A DNA stretch of 51,577 bases from Bacteroidota bacterium (GTDB lineage: Bacteria > Bacteroidota > Bacteroidia > Sphingobacteriales > Sphingobacteriaceae). Below, piece by piece: positions 35,215 to 44,502 of the stretch. The position numbers and the translations under genes were made by a program. The stretch is from NCBI GenBank assembly GCA_013286235.1, contig JABDGE010000019.1, positions 1 to 51,577 on the forward strand, in the 5' to 3' direction. How positions within the stretch are numbered: the stretch's first letter is position 1; every line of letters starts with the position of its first letter. A model generated the notes under the pieces. That model was not told the DNA's origin. It did no database searches and worked only from the letters and a program-made list of their open reading frames with translations.

Positions 35215-35757
35215 TTACGGAGTAGTAACGCCGCAAGGAGGGCACGGCACCGCTTGATCATAAACCGAAGTGTTGGTTGATGAATTATTTGTTGGGTCAT
35301 TTTTATCGTAATCGAGTATTGTTTGGCCATTTTTGTCATTCATGGTTCCAAATGCGATAATGTGCCATTGGTTGTTGGTATCTAATCCGAAAAATAACAC
35401 GACATTATCTGGGGTTTTACCGCTTTTGTTGGTGTCGACAATGTCTCTAAAATGGGCGGCGTTGAACATCAATCCTTGCAGCTCTACGGTTTTTGTTGGA
35501 TCATTCGGATGATTTGGATCTTGCGTCATCCAATGTCTTGGGTCACCGTCATAAGCCTGAGTTAATTTTATAGCGCTCATCTTGGTTATTTGTTGGCTAA
35601 ATGGTACCGGCGCAAACGGAACAAAATTTACAGCTTTTTGATTTTCGCTGGTCGGGGCAATGCCGTTTGATGATTTATGAGTATACCAAATCAAAATCAG
35701 GGAAATATTAAGTATTACGCTTAATATCAGCAGCCAGGTAGTAATTTTGGGGGTCAT
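35215..35757 (-). CDS. Membrane-anchored protein, unknown
   Basis: 180 residues: one N-terminal anchor (TWLLILSVILNISLILIWYT), then a periplasmic domain with AVNFVPFAPVPFSQQITKMS, LQGLMFNAAHFRDIVDTNKS and VVLFFGLDTNNQWHIIAFGT. Its C-terminus is rich in Asn/Thr and holds CPPC. No family recognised. First gene of the three-gene sensor module, so it may deliver or bind the signal; this is inference from position. Confidence 0.65.
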   Translation of the reverse strand: MTPKITTWLLILSVILNISLILIWYTHKSSNGIAPTSENQKAVNFVPFAPVPFSQQITKMSAIKLTQAYDGDPRHWMTQDPNHPNDPTKTVELQGLMFNAAHFRDIVDTNKSGKTPDNVVLFFGLDTNNQWHIIAFGTMNDKNGQTILDYDKNDPTNNSSTNTSVYDQAVPCPPCGVTTP

Positions 35758-36140
35758 GATTCAAAGTTTAATATAAGTTAATGATTAATTAGGTTTAAAT
35801 CTTTATTACTTGTAAACGAAGGTTTTATGCACTACCCACCTACAAAACAACCGCTCCCCCGCTTTGATTTTTTGAAATAAATATAATAATATTTATTTAC
35901 AAGTTTTTTTGAAATAATGATTTTATTGTCGAAAAAAGTTGTGCTAAAAATGCAGCGCGTGAACGTTGTCTGAACCACTGATTTAACTGATTTTTTTGAT
36001 TCCACGGATGATTGGCCGGAATGCATGGCGGGAACGATTAGCGTAAATGCATGGCGTGAATGCACCGGCGTAAATGCCGGGCGTGAATGTCTCGTGGGGT
36101 GCTGAAACAAGTTCAGCATGACTTTTGGGAGGGGGGAGAG
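35758..36140 (-). repeat. Gene-free stretch with GACATTCACGCC repeat downstream of sdhB
   Basis: 35758-35940 is AT-rich and includes the likely promoter of the sensor module. 35945-36122 (minus strand) reads GTCATGCTGAACTTGTTTCA, then several GACATTCACGCC/GCATTTACGC units, the same element as at 22.1 kb (+ strand). No gene seen. Confidence 0.6.
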
Positions 36141-36171
36141 AAAAAAAAGGCCTGGAAAAAACTCCCAGGCC
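36141..36171 (-). terminator. Intrinsic terminator of sdhCAB
   Basis: 7-bp GC-rich stem GGCCTGG / CCAGGCC followed on the minus strand by T8, 27 nt after the sdhB stop. Confidence 0.85.
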
Positions 36172-36197
36172 CATGATAGTTAAACAATGTTAGCTCT

Positions 36198-36992
36198 TTA
36201 TTCGCCGCTGCTGGCGTGGTCGTGCACGTGCTCTTCGCGGAAGAGCTTGGCGCTGAAATAGTCGTTGGTCATGCGGCTGATGTTGGTCATTTGGATCTCT
36301 TTGGGGCATTCGGCTTCGCAGGCGCCGGTGTTGGTGCAATTGCCGAAGCCTTCGGCATCCATTTGGGCTACCATAGCCTGTACGCGGCTCCAGCGCTCGG
36401 GCTGTCCCTGCGGCAGCATACCCAATTGGGATACTTTCGCCGATACAAACAACATGGCCGATGCATTTTTGCAGGCGGCCACGCAGGCCCCGCAGCCGAT
36501 GCAGGTGGCAGAGTTGAAGGCCTCGTCGGCAATCACCTTGGGGACCAGTATGGCATTGGCATCAATGGTGACGCCGGTATTTACCGATATAAATCCGCCG
36601 GCCTGTTGAATGCGGTCGAACGCAGAACGATCAACAGCCAAATCCTTGATGACCGGGAATGCCGCCGCGCGCCAGGGTTCGATCACGATGATCTCGCCAT
36701 CGTGGAAGCTGCGCATGTGCAGCTGGCAGGTGGTAATGGCGTCCTTTGGGCCATGCGGCCGGCCGTTAATATACAGTGAGCACATCCCGCAGATGCCTTC
36801 GCGGCAGTCGTGGTCAAAATGGATGGGCTCGTCGCCTTTGTGGATGAGGCTTTCGTTTACCACGTCGAGCATTTCGAGAAATGACATATCAGGTGAAATG
36901 CCTTCGGCTTTGTAAGTGACAAATGCTCCTTTTGTCTGCGCATTTTTTTGCCTCCAGACCTTCAGGGTTAAATTCATGTTACCTTGGCTCAT
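36198..36992 (-). CDS. sdhB: Succinate dehydrogenase/fumarate reductase iron-sulfur subunit
   Basis: 264 residues. [2Fe-2S] ligands in CREGICGMC with a fourth Cys in TTCQLH; the [4Fe-4S]/[3Fe-4S] motifs are [12 protein letters not shown] and [14 protein letters not shown]. It passes electrons from SdhA to the quinone site of SdhC at the inner membrane in the citric acid cycle. The short C-terminal tail ([12 protein letters not shown]) is His-rich. Last gene of sdhC-sdhA-sdhB; 142 nt separate it from sdhA, a gap filled by a GTCATTGCGAGGA-type repeat. A copy of its 3' end is at 33.4-33.5 kb. Confidence 0.95.
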   Translation of the reverse strand: MSQGNMNLTLKVWRQKNAQTKGAFVTYKAEGISPDMSFLEMLDVVNESLIHKGDEPIHFDHDCREGICGMCSLYINGRPHGPKDAITTCQLHMRSFHDGEIIVIEPWRAAAFPVIKDLAVDRSAFDRIQQAGGFISVNTGVTIDANAILVPKVIADEAFNSATCIGCGACVAACKNASAMLFVSAKVSQLGMLPQGQPERWSRVQAMVAQMDAEGFGNCTNTGACEAECPKEIQMTNISRMTNDYFSAKLFREEHVHDHASSGE

Positions 36993-37012
36993 TTTATCTT
37001 ATTTGAGCGTCC

Positions 37013-37123
37013 TTGCGAGGAGGTACGACGAAGCAATCTCTGAACTTTGCTTAAGCGCCGGTGCATTTGCGTTAATGCATTGGCGGAGTTTGCTTCTTCG
37101 CTGCGCTCATCGCAATGACGCGC
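37013..37123. repeat. TTGCGAGGAGGTACGACGAAGCAA inverted repeat between sdhA and sdhB
   Basis: The left part (CCTTGCGAGGAGGTACGACG) and right part (TTGCTTCTTCGCTGCGCTCA, CATCGCAATGACG) form an imperfect inverted repeat of a type widespread in this phylum. A trace of it is at 17930-17970. Confidence 0.6.
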
Positions 37124-37134
37124 GGGTTAATCTT

Positions 37135-39072
37135 CTATTTATAACTCCTCTGAGTTAAATGCACAAATTCAAAATCCAGCACTTCTTTATTCAATACTTC
37201 TGGTTGATTATCGCCTTTGTACTCCCACGCGGCAACGAACGCAAAATGCTCATCATCCCTTAAAGCCTCCCCTTCCGGCGTTTGCGACTCGAGGCGGAAG
37301 TGACCGCCGCAGGATTCGCGACGCATCAGGGCATCGTCGACCATTAGCTCGCCCAGCTCAAGGAAATCGGCTACTCGGCCGGCTTTTTCAAGGGCTGGGT
37401 TTACTTCTTCGTTCTCTCCAACTACGATGGCGTTTTTCCAGAAATCGGCACGCAGGGCGCTGATCAGGCCTTTGGCCTTTGTTAAGCCTTCGGCGGTACG
37501 GGCCATGCCACAATATTCCCACATGATATGGCCCAGGTCGCGGTGGTATTCGTTCACCGTTTTTGTGCCTTTGAGGGCCAGCAACTTGTTGACATAGGCG
37601 ATGACATCCTGTTTGGTTTTCTCAAAAGCAGGATGTTTGGTGTCAACAGGTTTCGGGCCGATGGTGGCCAGGTAATCACCTAAAGTATAAGGGATCACAA
37701 AGTAGCCGTCGGCAAGGCCCTGCATCAATGCCGATGCCCCAAGGCGATTTGCGCCGTGATCGCTGAAGTTACATTCGCCTAAAGCATAAAGACCCGGGAC
37801 GGTGGTCATGAGGTTATAATCAACCCACAGACCGCCCATGGTATAATGCACGGCCGGGTAAATACGCATGGGCTGGGTATAGGGGTCCTCGTCGGTGATC
37901 TGGTAATACATGTCGAAGAGGTTACCATATTTCGCAGCCACCGCATCCCTGCCGAGCCGGTGTATCGCGTCAGCAAAATCAAGGAATACCGCGACGCCCG
38001 ATCCGCCCACACCACGGTGTTCGTCCACCATCTCCTTGGCATTCCGCGAGGCAACATCGCGGGGCACGAGGTTGCCGAAGGACGGGTATTTTCTTTCGAG
38101 GAAGTAGTCGCGGTCCTCTTCCTTCACTTCGTTTGCTTTGATCACACCCTTGCGGAGCTTTTCGGCTGTTTCGACCGTTTTTGGCGCCCAAACCCGGCCA
38201 TCATTACGCAGCGACTCCGACATTAAAGTCAACTTTGACTGGTGATCGCCGGTTACCGGGATACAGGTCGGGTGAATTTGGGTATAGCAGGGGTTGGCAA
38301 AATATGCACCCCTTTTGTGCGCCCGCCATGCGGCGGTAACGTTGGAGCCGATGGCGTTGGTTGACAGGTAAAACACGTTGCCATAGCCGCCGGTAGCCAA
38401 TAAAACAGCATGGCCGCTATGGGTTTCGATGGCGCCGGTGATGAGGTTACGGGTAACGATACCTTTTGCCTGGCCATCTACCAGCACCACGTCGAGCATT
38501 TCGGAGCGGGTGTACATTTTTACCTTGCCGAGGTGTATCTGGCGGTTCAGGGCCGAATAAGCACCCAAGAGCAATTGTTGTCCTGTCTGGCCTCGCGCAT
38601 AAAAAGTACGGGATACCTGTGCGCCGCCAAATGAGCGGTTATCTAAAAGGCCGCCATATTCGCGGGCGAAGGGAACACCCTGTGCTACGCACTGGTCGAT
38701 GATATTTACCGATACTTCGGCCAGGCGGTAAACATTGCCTTCGCGGGCGCGGTAATCTCCACCTTTGATGGTATCGTAAAACAAACGGTAAATGCTGTCG
38801 CCATCGTTCTGGTAGTTCTTGGCTGCGTTGATACCCCCCTGCGCCGCAATGGAGTGCGCACGGCGGGGGCTATCCTGGAAACAAAATGCCTTTACATTAT
38901 AACCCAGCTCGGCCAATGAAGCGGCAGCAGCGCCACCGGCAAGCCCCGTGCCCACCACGATGACATCGTACTTGCGCTTATTGGCCGGGTTTACCAGCTT
39001 TAAGTTGAATTTATGCTTGCTCCATTTTTCCGCTAATGGACCGGCGGGGATTTTAGCGTCTAATAAACTCAT
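37135..39072 (-). CDS. sdhA: Succinate dehydrogenase/fumarate reductase flavoprotein subunit
   Basis: 645 residues. FAD-binding [20 protein letters not shown] at about 36-55, covalent-flavin region [16 protein letters not shown], and substrate-site segments with His/Arg in [13 protein letters not shown] and [14 protein letters not shown]. It oxidises succinate to fumarate on the cytoplasmic side of complex II. Length typical of the diheme type B enzymes of Bacteroidota. A 191-nt repeat-filled gap separates it from sdhC. Confidence 0.96.
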   Translation of the reverse strand: MSLLDAKIPAGPLAEKWSKHKFNLKLVNPANKRKYDVIVVGTGLAGGAAAASLAELGYNVKAFCFQDSPRRAHSIAAQGGINAAKNYQNDGDSIYRLFYDTIKGGDYRAREGNVYRLAEVSVNIIDQCVAQGVPFAREYGGLLDNRSFGGAQVSRTFYARGQTGQQLLLGAYSALNRQIHLGKVKMYTRSEMLDVVLVDGQAKGIVTRNLITGAIETHSGHAVLLATGGYGNVFYLSTNAIGSNVTAAWRAHKRGAYFANPCYTQIHPTCIPVTGDHQSKLTLMSESLRNDGRVWAPKTVETAEKLRKGVIKANEVKEEDRDYFLERKYPSFGNLVPRDVASRNAKEMVDEHRGVGGSGVAVFLDFADAIHRLGRDAVAAKYGNLFDMYYQITDEDPYTQPMRIYPAVHYTMGGLWVDYNLMTTVPGLYALGECNFSDHGANRLGASALMQGLADGYFVIPYTLGDYLATIGPKPVDTKHPAFEKTKQDVIAYVNKLLALKGTKTVNEYHRDLGHIMWEYCGMARTAEGLTKAKGLISALRADFWKNAIVVGENEEVNPALEKAGRVADFLELGELMVDDALMRRESCGGHFRLESQTPEGEALRDDEHFAFVAAWEYKGDNQPEVLNKEVLDFEFVHLTQRSYK

Positions 39073-39073
39073 T

Positions 39074-39266
39074 TTTTATTTACGATTTACGATTTACGAT
39101 TTACGATTTGAGATTTTATTGAACTGACAAGCAATTCGTAAATCTGAAATCCTAGTTCGTAAATCATTTTAATTCATTTTCTTTATTTACGAGTTACGAA
39201 CTATGATTCGAGATTTTTCTTTAACTGATTTACAATCGTAAATCTAAAATCGTAAATCGTAAATCA
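39074..39266. repeat. Two tandem TTTACGA hairpin elements between sdhC and sdhA
   Basis: Copy 1 about 39074-39164 and copy 2 about 39185-39266. Each starts with TTTACGA-type units and ends with the inverted CGTAAATC units, around a loop containing TTGAACTGA or TTTAACTGA. The last 3 bases (39264-39266) are the complement of the sdhC stop TGA, and the repeat follows it without a gap. Confidence 0.7.
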
Positions 39267-40046
39267 TCTTAAGCTTTCTATATAATAAACAACCGGCATC
39301 GCCGCGAAACCTATCGGGATAATTACTGCAAACAGCCAGGTACCGATGAACGTAACGATCGGTGTGTACTTTCGATGCACCCAGCCGAGCGTCCGGAAAG
39401 AACTCTGGAAACCGTGCAGCATGTGGAACGACAGTGTGCCCATCGCAATAACGTAAAATATCACATATAACAAATTGCTGAAGCTGCTGGCTACCCTGGC
39501 GTGCAGGTCTTTCACACGGATCACTTCGAAGTTATTTTCGGTGGTGACTGATTTTTCAAAGTCGGGCGAAGATGGCACATAATCTACTGACGTTGTTTTG
39601 TTGGTAGCCAGGTCGGTGCGGTACTCTTTAAACCCAACTTTGTGGCTGAATTTGTAGCTGTACCAGAAATCGCTCATATGGATAACGATGAACAAAAACA
39701 AAATAGAACCTAACAGCCCCATGTTTTTTGACGACCAGCTCGCTTTCGACTTGTTTACGTCAGTATATCTGATGGGCCTCGCCTTGCGGTTTTTGATCGT
39801 TAATATCAAAGCATACAGGGCATGCACCAATATGCACAGGTAAAGCAGGTAAGCCACCACCTCTATCGGCGGGAAATGGGTAAGGAAATTGGCGTAGAGG
39901 TTAAAGCCATAACCTTCGTCGTTGCTGAAAAGCAGCAGGTTGCCGCCTAGGTGCACAATTAAAAAAGTACACAAAAACAAGCCCGTTAAAGCCATGATCA
40001 GCTTTTTCCCCAGCGATGAGTTAAAGGTTTGTTTGAATTCGCTCAT
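39264..40046 (-). CDS. sdhC: Succinate dehydrogenase cytochrome b subunit
   Basis: 260 residues with five membrane helices and His residues at the expected heme positions: LIVHLGGNLLLF, LVHALYALIL, LFIVIHMSDFWYSYKFSHKVG and SFHMLHGFQSSF. This is the single large cytochrome b of type B (diheme) succinate:menaquinone reductases. First gene of sdhC-sdhA-sdhB. Confidence 0.95.
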   Translation of the reverse strand: MSEFKQTFNSSLGKKLIMALTGLFLCTFLIVHLGGNLLLFSNDEGYGFNLYANFLTHFPPIEVVAYLLYLCILVHALYALILTIKNRKARPIRYTDVNKSKASWSSKNMGLLGSILFLFIVIHMSDFWYSYKFSHKVGFKEYRTDLATNKTTSVDYVPSSPDFEKSVTTENNFEVIRVKDLHARVASSFSNLLYVIFYVIAMGTLSFHMLHGFQSSFRTLGWVHRKYTPIVTFIGTWLFAVIIPIGFAAMPVVYYIESLR

Positions 40047-40066
40047 TATAATCCGGATTTATTTGG

Positions 40067-40074
40067 CAAAAGTA
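40067..40074 (-). promoter_or_regulatory. Candidate -7 box of the sdh operon
   Basis: TACTTTTG on the minus strand, 20 nt before the sdhC ATG, matches the Bacteroidota TAnnTTTG box. I see no TTG at the usual distance upstream, so this is a partial match. Confidence 0.35.
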
Positions 40075-40239
40075 TTTAATATAAGCTTAAAGATATACGG
40101 GGAATTGAGTAATTGGGGGGTAAATAACTATTTAGAAACGTTCTAAGAAACAGGGGTAATGGTTCCGTTAGCATAGTTAAGATTTAACCACAGGAGGCCA
40201 CTGAGAGGCACGGAGAGGCACGGAGAAAAATGCATGGCG

Positions 40240-40380
40240 AAACGCATGGCGGGTATGTTGTCTGAACCGGGATTAAGCAGATTTTTGTGATTACGCGTAA
40301 TAATTGACATTGACTTAAATGCATGGAGTGAATGTCCTTGAGGTGCCGATCCGCTATCCGGCGGATAGTAAGACTTGAAA
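40240..40380 (-). repeat. GACATTCACGCC-type repeat downstream of the phosphoesterase gene
   Basis: GTTGTCTGAACCGGGATTAA and, on the minus strand, GACATTCACTCCATGCATTT with GATCGGCACCTCAAGG. Fourth member of the family seen in this window. 40183-40226 is a CACAGGAGGCCACTGAG-type repeat. Confidence 0.55.
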
Positions 40381-40391
40381 GAAAAATTGTG

Positions 40392-41054
40392 TTATTCAAT
40401 CGGCACCACTTTATCATTTGCGATGGCGAAGATACGGTCGGTTTTGGAACTGCGGATGGCGATGCGGCCGGTGAATGTGCCGAAGGAGGGTAAAATGGCC
40501 TGTTTGTCGCCGAAGGCAAAACAAGGGAGGGTTAAATGCTGGCGCGCTCGTCCTGTAAGGCTGATGCCGGGATGGATATGGCCGCAAAGTATGTAGCCGC
40601 TTGCTTCGGCCAATTCCAGGCCCATTAAGGGGTGATGGAGCATCAGGAAAGGGCCGGTTCGCAGCTCATCTACGATCAAAATATCCTGTTGCCGGTAATT
40701 TTCAAAGTCGATGATATCATGGTTGCCTTTTACCAGGATGATCTCGAGTTTAGGAAACTGGCTGCGCCATAAAACAAACCAGTCCCAGTCGGAATTCATA
40801 TCGCTATGGAAGAAATCGCCGAGGAGGATGAGCTTTTGTGGTTTGTATTGAAAGATGAGATCGGAAAGGGTGGCAAGCTCGTTTTGTTCCATGTTAAGCG
40901 GGACGGCTATCCCCGATTTGCGGAAATGGCCCACTTTGCCCAGGTGCACATCGGCCGCTATCAATGCTTTTTCCTGTTGCCAGTAGATAGCCTTTTGAGG
41001 TAACAATAACAGATCCTGGTTTAATAAATTGAGTTCTATAGTGCCGCTATTCAT
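40392..41054 (-). CDS. pdeM: PdeM-like metallophosphoesterase
   Basis: 220 residues. Calcineurin-like motifs in order: ADVHLGK, LLGDFFHS, KGNHD and GHIHPG with an intervening LMLHHPL. Short proteins of this layout are annotated as ligase-associated DNA damage response endonuclease PdeM. In many bacteria pdeM sits beside a DNA ligase and an Lhr-like helicase; neither is here, so the name is by family resemblance. Start MNSGTIELNLL (complement 41052-41054) chosen; the longer ORF reads through repeats. Confidence 0.82.
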   Translation of the reverse strand: MNSGTIELNLLNQDLLLLPQKAIYWQQEKALIAADVHLGKVGHFRKSGIAVPLNMEQNELATLSDLIFQYKPQKLILLGDFFHSDMNSDWDWFVLWRSQFPKLEIILVKGNHDIIDFENYRQQDILIVDELRTGPFLMLHHPLMGLELAEASGYILCGHIHPGISLTGRARQHLTLPCFAFGDKQAILPSFGTFTGRIAIRSSKTDRIFAIANDKVVPIE

Positions 41055-41186
41055 AGTCGGGGTAAAAATAGAAAGGAGATGTGAGATTGGCGAATGTGCA
41101 GATGTGCAAATGTGCAGATGCTCCTTCGCTAAAGCTACGGCGCACGAAGTGTGCGGATGGGCAGATATAAAATGTAGAAACTGTTT

Positions 41187-41216
41187 AAAACAAGAAACCC
41201 GGCACAAGGCCGGGTT
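41187..41216 (-). terminator. Intrinsic terminator of degQ
   Basis: 8-bp stem AACCCGGC / GCCGGGTT with a 5-nt loop and a TTCTTGTTTT tail on the minus strand, 35 nt after the protease stop. Confidence 0.8.
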
Positions 41217-41250
41217 CTGCTGCTACTGATTTTGAATTTAAAACAATTAA

Positions 41251-42798
41251 TTATTGTATTTCAATAGTGCTTCTTAAACGGGTGCCATCGGGGTAAAGAC
41301 CGGATATGGTTAATACGCCATGTTGCAGGTTGCTCAATGCGCGGTCGATATCGGCTACGCTGCTTATCGGCTGTTTGTTGATATTGGTGATCACTGATCC
41401 TTCGGGAACATCGGTATAATCGAACAATCCGCCATTGCGTACCTGTGTAACCACAACGCCTGCATTCACATGGAATTTTGCTTTTTGCGCATTACTCAGA
41501 GGCATAAAGGTGGCGCCTATCTTATTGTACAACTCGGTAGCAGATGCCGGATTGGCAGCCAGTGCTTCGGGCTGTGGATTGTTGGCATGCAAGGTAACGG
41601 TAAAGTTCTTTTCTTCGCCGCCGCGTACTACGGTTAAATGCACCTTATCGCCGGGTTCCAGGCGGCCTACAGTCTCCTGCAAATCGGATGATTCATAGGC
41701 CTTATTGCCGTCAACTTTGGTGATGATGTCGCCCGGCTTGATACCGGCTGCATCGGCGCCGCCACCTGCAATAACCTGGTCTACGTATAAACCGGCTGTC
41801 CTGTCGATATGGAGATCGGCAGCGACATCCTCGTCAAGGGCCTTAAAGCTGATGCCTACATAGCCGCGTTTTACCTTTCCGTATTTTTCAATATCGTCCA
41901 ATACCTTCTTAGCCAGGTTGATAGGGATGGCAAAGCCGTAACCTTCGTACGAACCGGTGTGCGAAGCGATAGCGGAGTTGATACCGATAAGCTCACCGCT
42001 TGCGTTTACCAGTGCGCCGCCGCTGTTGCCAGGGTTAATGGCTGCATCGGTTTGTATGAACGACTCGATAGCCTGGTTCAATTTGGGCTGCTGCTGATAC
42101 TGGGTCCGGCCGAAGGGGCTGTTCTGGTCCTGGTTATCCTCGTTGCCGATGATGTTGATGTTACGCCCTTTTGCGCTTACAATACCCGCGGTAACGGTTG
42201 AAGTTAATTTGAAGGGATTACCTACGGCCAAAACCCATTCGCCAACTTTCACGTTGTCGGAGTTCCCAAGTTTTACGATGGGCAGGTCGCTGCCGTCGAT
42301 TTTGATGAGGGCAAGGTCGGTGTTAGGGTCGGTACCGATTACTTTTGCCTTGAAATCGCGGTGGTCGTTGGTAACTACTTCAATTTTCACTGCTTTATCT
42401 ACCACGTGGTTATTGGTTACGATATAGCCATCCGGCGAAATGATAACACCCGAACCCGAAGCCATTTCCACCTGCTGCTGCGGCATGCGCTGCCCAAACA
42501 TCTGCCCGAACATCTGCTGCAACTCGCTTTGCTGGTTATCGGCGCCCTGGTTGGAATAAGTGGTACGAATGTACACTACCGCCGGGGTAACTTCCGCTGC
42601 CGCCTGTACAAAGTCGGGCAGGCCCGATGAGGAAACGTTGGCTGTTGCTGGGCTTAGGTGATTACTTGTTAAATACACTTTTTGCTTATCCTCAAAACTC
42701 ATGTTCGAGGCATACTTGTTTTCGATCAGTTTGTAGGAACCGAGCGCCATGGCGCCGCCCACGAAAGCTGTTAATAATGTTAAACCAAACTTTTTCAT
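41251..42798 (-). CDS. DegQ/HtrA-type serine protease
   Basis: 515 residues. N-terminal anchor or signal (LTLLTAFVGGAMALGSY), trypsin-like domain with His131 (TNNHVVDK), Asp161 (NTDLALIKI) and Ser258 (NPGNSGGAL), then two PDZ domains (YVGISFKALDEDVAA... and FHVNAGVVVTQVRNGG...). It degrades or refolds damaged proteins in the periplasm. A Gln/Met-rich loop (QQMFGQMFGQRMPQQQ) precedes the catalytic His, as in the LA loop of DegP/DegQ. Confidence 0.94.
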   Translation of the reverse strand: MKKFGLTLLTAFVGGAMALGSYKLIENKYASNMSFEDKQKVYLTSNHLSPATANVSSSGLPDFVQAAAEVTPAVVYIRTTYSNQGADNQQSELQQMFGQMFGQRMPQQQVEMASGSGVIISPDGYIVTNNHVVDKAVKIEVVTNDHRDFKAKVIGTDPNTDLALIKIDGSDLPIVKLGNSDNVKVGEWVLAVGNPFKLTSTVTAGIVSAKGRNINIIGNEDNQDQNSPFGRTQYQQQPKLNQAIESFIQTDAAINPGNSGGALVNASGELIGINSAIASHTGSYEGYGFAIPINLAKKVLDDIEKYGKVKRGYVGISFKALDEDVAADLHIDRTAGLYVDQVIAGGGADAAGIKPGDIITKVDGNKAYESSDLQETVGRLEPGDKVHLTVVRGGEEKNFTVTLHANNPQPEALAANPASATELYNKIGATFMPLSNAQKAKFHVNAGVVVTQVRNGGLFDYTDVPEGSVITNINKQPISSVADIDRALSNLQHGVLTISGLYPDGTRLRSTIEIQ

Positions 42799-42835
42799 AT
42801 TCTATTCTCTTTCTTTACTTTTTGTCTTTGGAAGT

Positions 42836-42867
42836 CAAATTTAATACCATATAGACGTCATAATCAA
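42836..42867 (-). promoter_or_regulatory. Bacteroidota-type promoter of degQ
   Basis: On the minus strand TTG (42867-42865), 21-nt spacer, TAAATTTG (42843-42836), 38 nt before the ATG. Fits TTG-N17..23-TAnnTTTG. Confidence 0.55.
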
Positions 42868-42896
42868 CCTTTCGTTATGTACTATTGTGTTAAATA

Positions 42897-42926
42897 TTGT
42901 TAAATCTGGCACAAAGGGTATTTTTG
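42897..42926 (+). promoter_or_regulatory. Bacteroidota-type promoter of dapF
   Basis: TTG (42897-42899), 19-nt spacer, TATTTTTG (42919-42926), 46 nt before the dapF ATG. Divergent from the degQ promoter, about 30 nt apart. Confidence 0.6.
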
Positions 42927-42972
42927 TAAGCTTTAGCCGGATGTGCGGATATTATTTACAGGTTAATATTTA

Positions 42973-43761
42973 ATGAAATTACACTTTTACAAATACCAGG
43001 GCGCCGGGAACGACTTTATTTTGGTGGATAACCGCGAAAAGAACGTCGATCACCACGATCCGGCACTCATTTCCCGCCTCTGCGACCGCCGTTTTGGCAT
43101 AGGCGCTGACGGTATTATATTTTTACAGGCAAATCAAAGCTACGACTTTGAAATGATTTATTATAATGCCGACGGCCAACCGAGCAGTATGTGCGGCAAT
43201 GGCGGGCGCTGTATAGTGGCTTTTGCCAAATATTTGGGCATTATTGACAGCGAAACTACTTTCCTGGCAGTTGACGGGCCGCACTATGCCAAAATTTCAG
43301 GTTCGGGCGATTGGGTGAGCCTGCAAATGATCGATGTGGACAGGATTTCGATGGATGACGGTGCCTATGTGCTGAACACCGGTTCGCCGCATTATATTAA
43401 GCTGGTGGAGGGATTGAAGGAAAAAGATGTTTACAACGATGGCTATAAAATTCGGAATAACGATACCTACCGCGATAAAGGCATCAACGTAAACTTTGTT
43501 GAACCTGTGGAAGGCGGCTTTTTTGTGCGGACGTTTGAACGCGGTGTGGAAGATGAAACCTTTGCCTGCGGGACGGGCGTGACGGCCGTGGCGCTGGCCA
43601 TGGCGAAACATCATCATCAAACCGGGCTGATCAGCACGCCGATAAAAGTGTTAGGCGGCGATTTGAATATCCGGTTTAATGCCAACGGCGAAAGGTTTAC
43701 GGATATATTTTTGGAAGGGCCGGCGGTAAGGGTGTTTGAGGGGGATGCGGATTTTGGGTGA
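42973..43761 (+). CDS. dapF: Diaminopimelate epimerase
   Basis: 262 residues. The two catalytic Cys are in MCGNGGRC (Cys74) and FACGTGV (Cys199), as in DapF; YKYQGAGNDFILVDN is the usual start. It converts LL- to meso-diaminopimelate for peptidoglycan and lysine synthesis in the cytoplasm. Transcribed from the promoter at 42.9 kb, divergent from degQ. Confidence 0.96.
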   Translation: MKLHFYKYQGAGNDFILVDNREKNVDHHDPALISRLCDRRFGIGADGIIFLQANQSYDFEMIYYNADGQPSSMCGNGGRCIVAFAKYLGIIDSETTFLAVDGPHYAKISGSGDWVSLQMIDVDRISMDDGAYVLNTGSPHYIKLVEGLKEKDVYNDGYKIRNNDTYRDKGINVNFVEPVEGGFFVRTFERGVEDETFACGTGVTAVALAMAKHHHQTGLISTPIKVLGGDLNIRFNANGERFTDIFLEGPAVRVFEGDADFG

Positions 43762-43883
43762 TTGGGACGATTTTGTATATCTTTTGGCTGCGTCTAACTG
43801 TATTGAAGACCGCCAAAGAAACAGGATATTACAGATAAGACAACTATTCGTTTATAGACTAAATTTTAACCGCTTAGATCAAC

Positions 43884-44348
43884 ATGAACTTAGAACGGTA
43901 TCAGTTAAAGGCAGAAGATTCATTAACGACCTTTGAATTTGTAAGTGTCGGGCCAAATGGACGCATACCTAAGCTAATAAAGTTCAACGATACTAATTGA
44001 AAAGGCCTCTACAACCTTGCCTTTGGTGACCAAGATTTTGATACCGGCCAAATAAATGACTTAGCCATTTCCAGCAATGGTGACAGTGAAAAAGTACTAT
44101 CAACAGTTGTTGCCGCTGTTTACGCATTTACTGACTATTACCCTAACAGTTTAATCTACGCTACTGGCAGCACAAAAGCCAGAACCAGGCTATATCGTAT
44201 GGGAATCACAAAACATCTAAAGGAGGTTACAAAGGATTTTTACGTTTATGGTTTGCATAACGACGAATGGGAAATTTTCGATAAGGGAATTGAATATGAT
44301 GCTTTTCTTGCTAAAAGAAAAAGAGTAACTTTACATTATGAATATTGA
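43884..44348 (+). pseudogene. DUF6934-like protein interrupted by an in-frame TGA
   Basis: The frame reads MNLERYQLKAEDSLTTFEFV, SVGPNGRIPKLIKFNDTN, stop TGA (codon 39, 43998-44000), then continues cleanly as KGLYNLAFGDQDFDTGQIND, LAISSNGDSEKVLSTVVAAV, YAFTDYYPNSLIYATGSTKA, RTRLYRMGITKHLKEVTKDF to a stop at 44346. The whole is 154 codons with no other defect and resembles the DUF6934 family of Bacteroidota (function unknown). A single base change would repair it. Its stop overlaps the start of the next small gene. Confidence 0.75.
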
Positions 44349-44502
44349 AGAACTCAATAAACGGAAGACACCAGTCGTAATAATCGACAACTCTCTTAAG
44401 AAATACAAGGATATGCCGTTATTTCAGGATAAGGTGGATAAAGCTAATGAGATGCTACGAACAGTGGGGCTTCCGAAGGATATGTTAAAGAAGGCGAAGT
44501 AG
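44338..44502 (+). CDS. Small protein paired with the DUF6934-like gene
   Basis: 54 residues (MNIEELNKRKTPVVIIDNSL, KKYKDMPLFQDKVDKANEML, RTVGLPKDMLKKAK). Starts inside the end of the DUF6934 frame (ATG at 44338), a sign of translational coupling. A second gene 150 nt on encodes a paralogue. Function unknown. Confidence 0.6.
   Translation: MNIEELNKRKTPVVIIDNSLKKYKDMPLFQDKVDKANEMLRTVGLPKDMLKKAK

Noticed and set aside
43998..44000. In-frame TGA as a selenocysteine codon
   Set aside because: The family has no redox Cys there that I know of and I see no SECIS-like hairpin right after the codon; a nonsense change is simpler.
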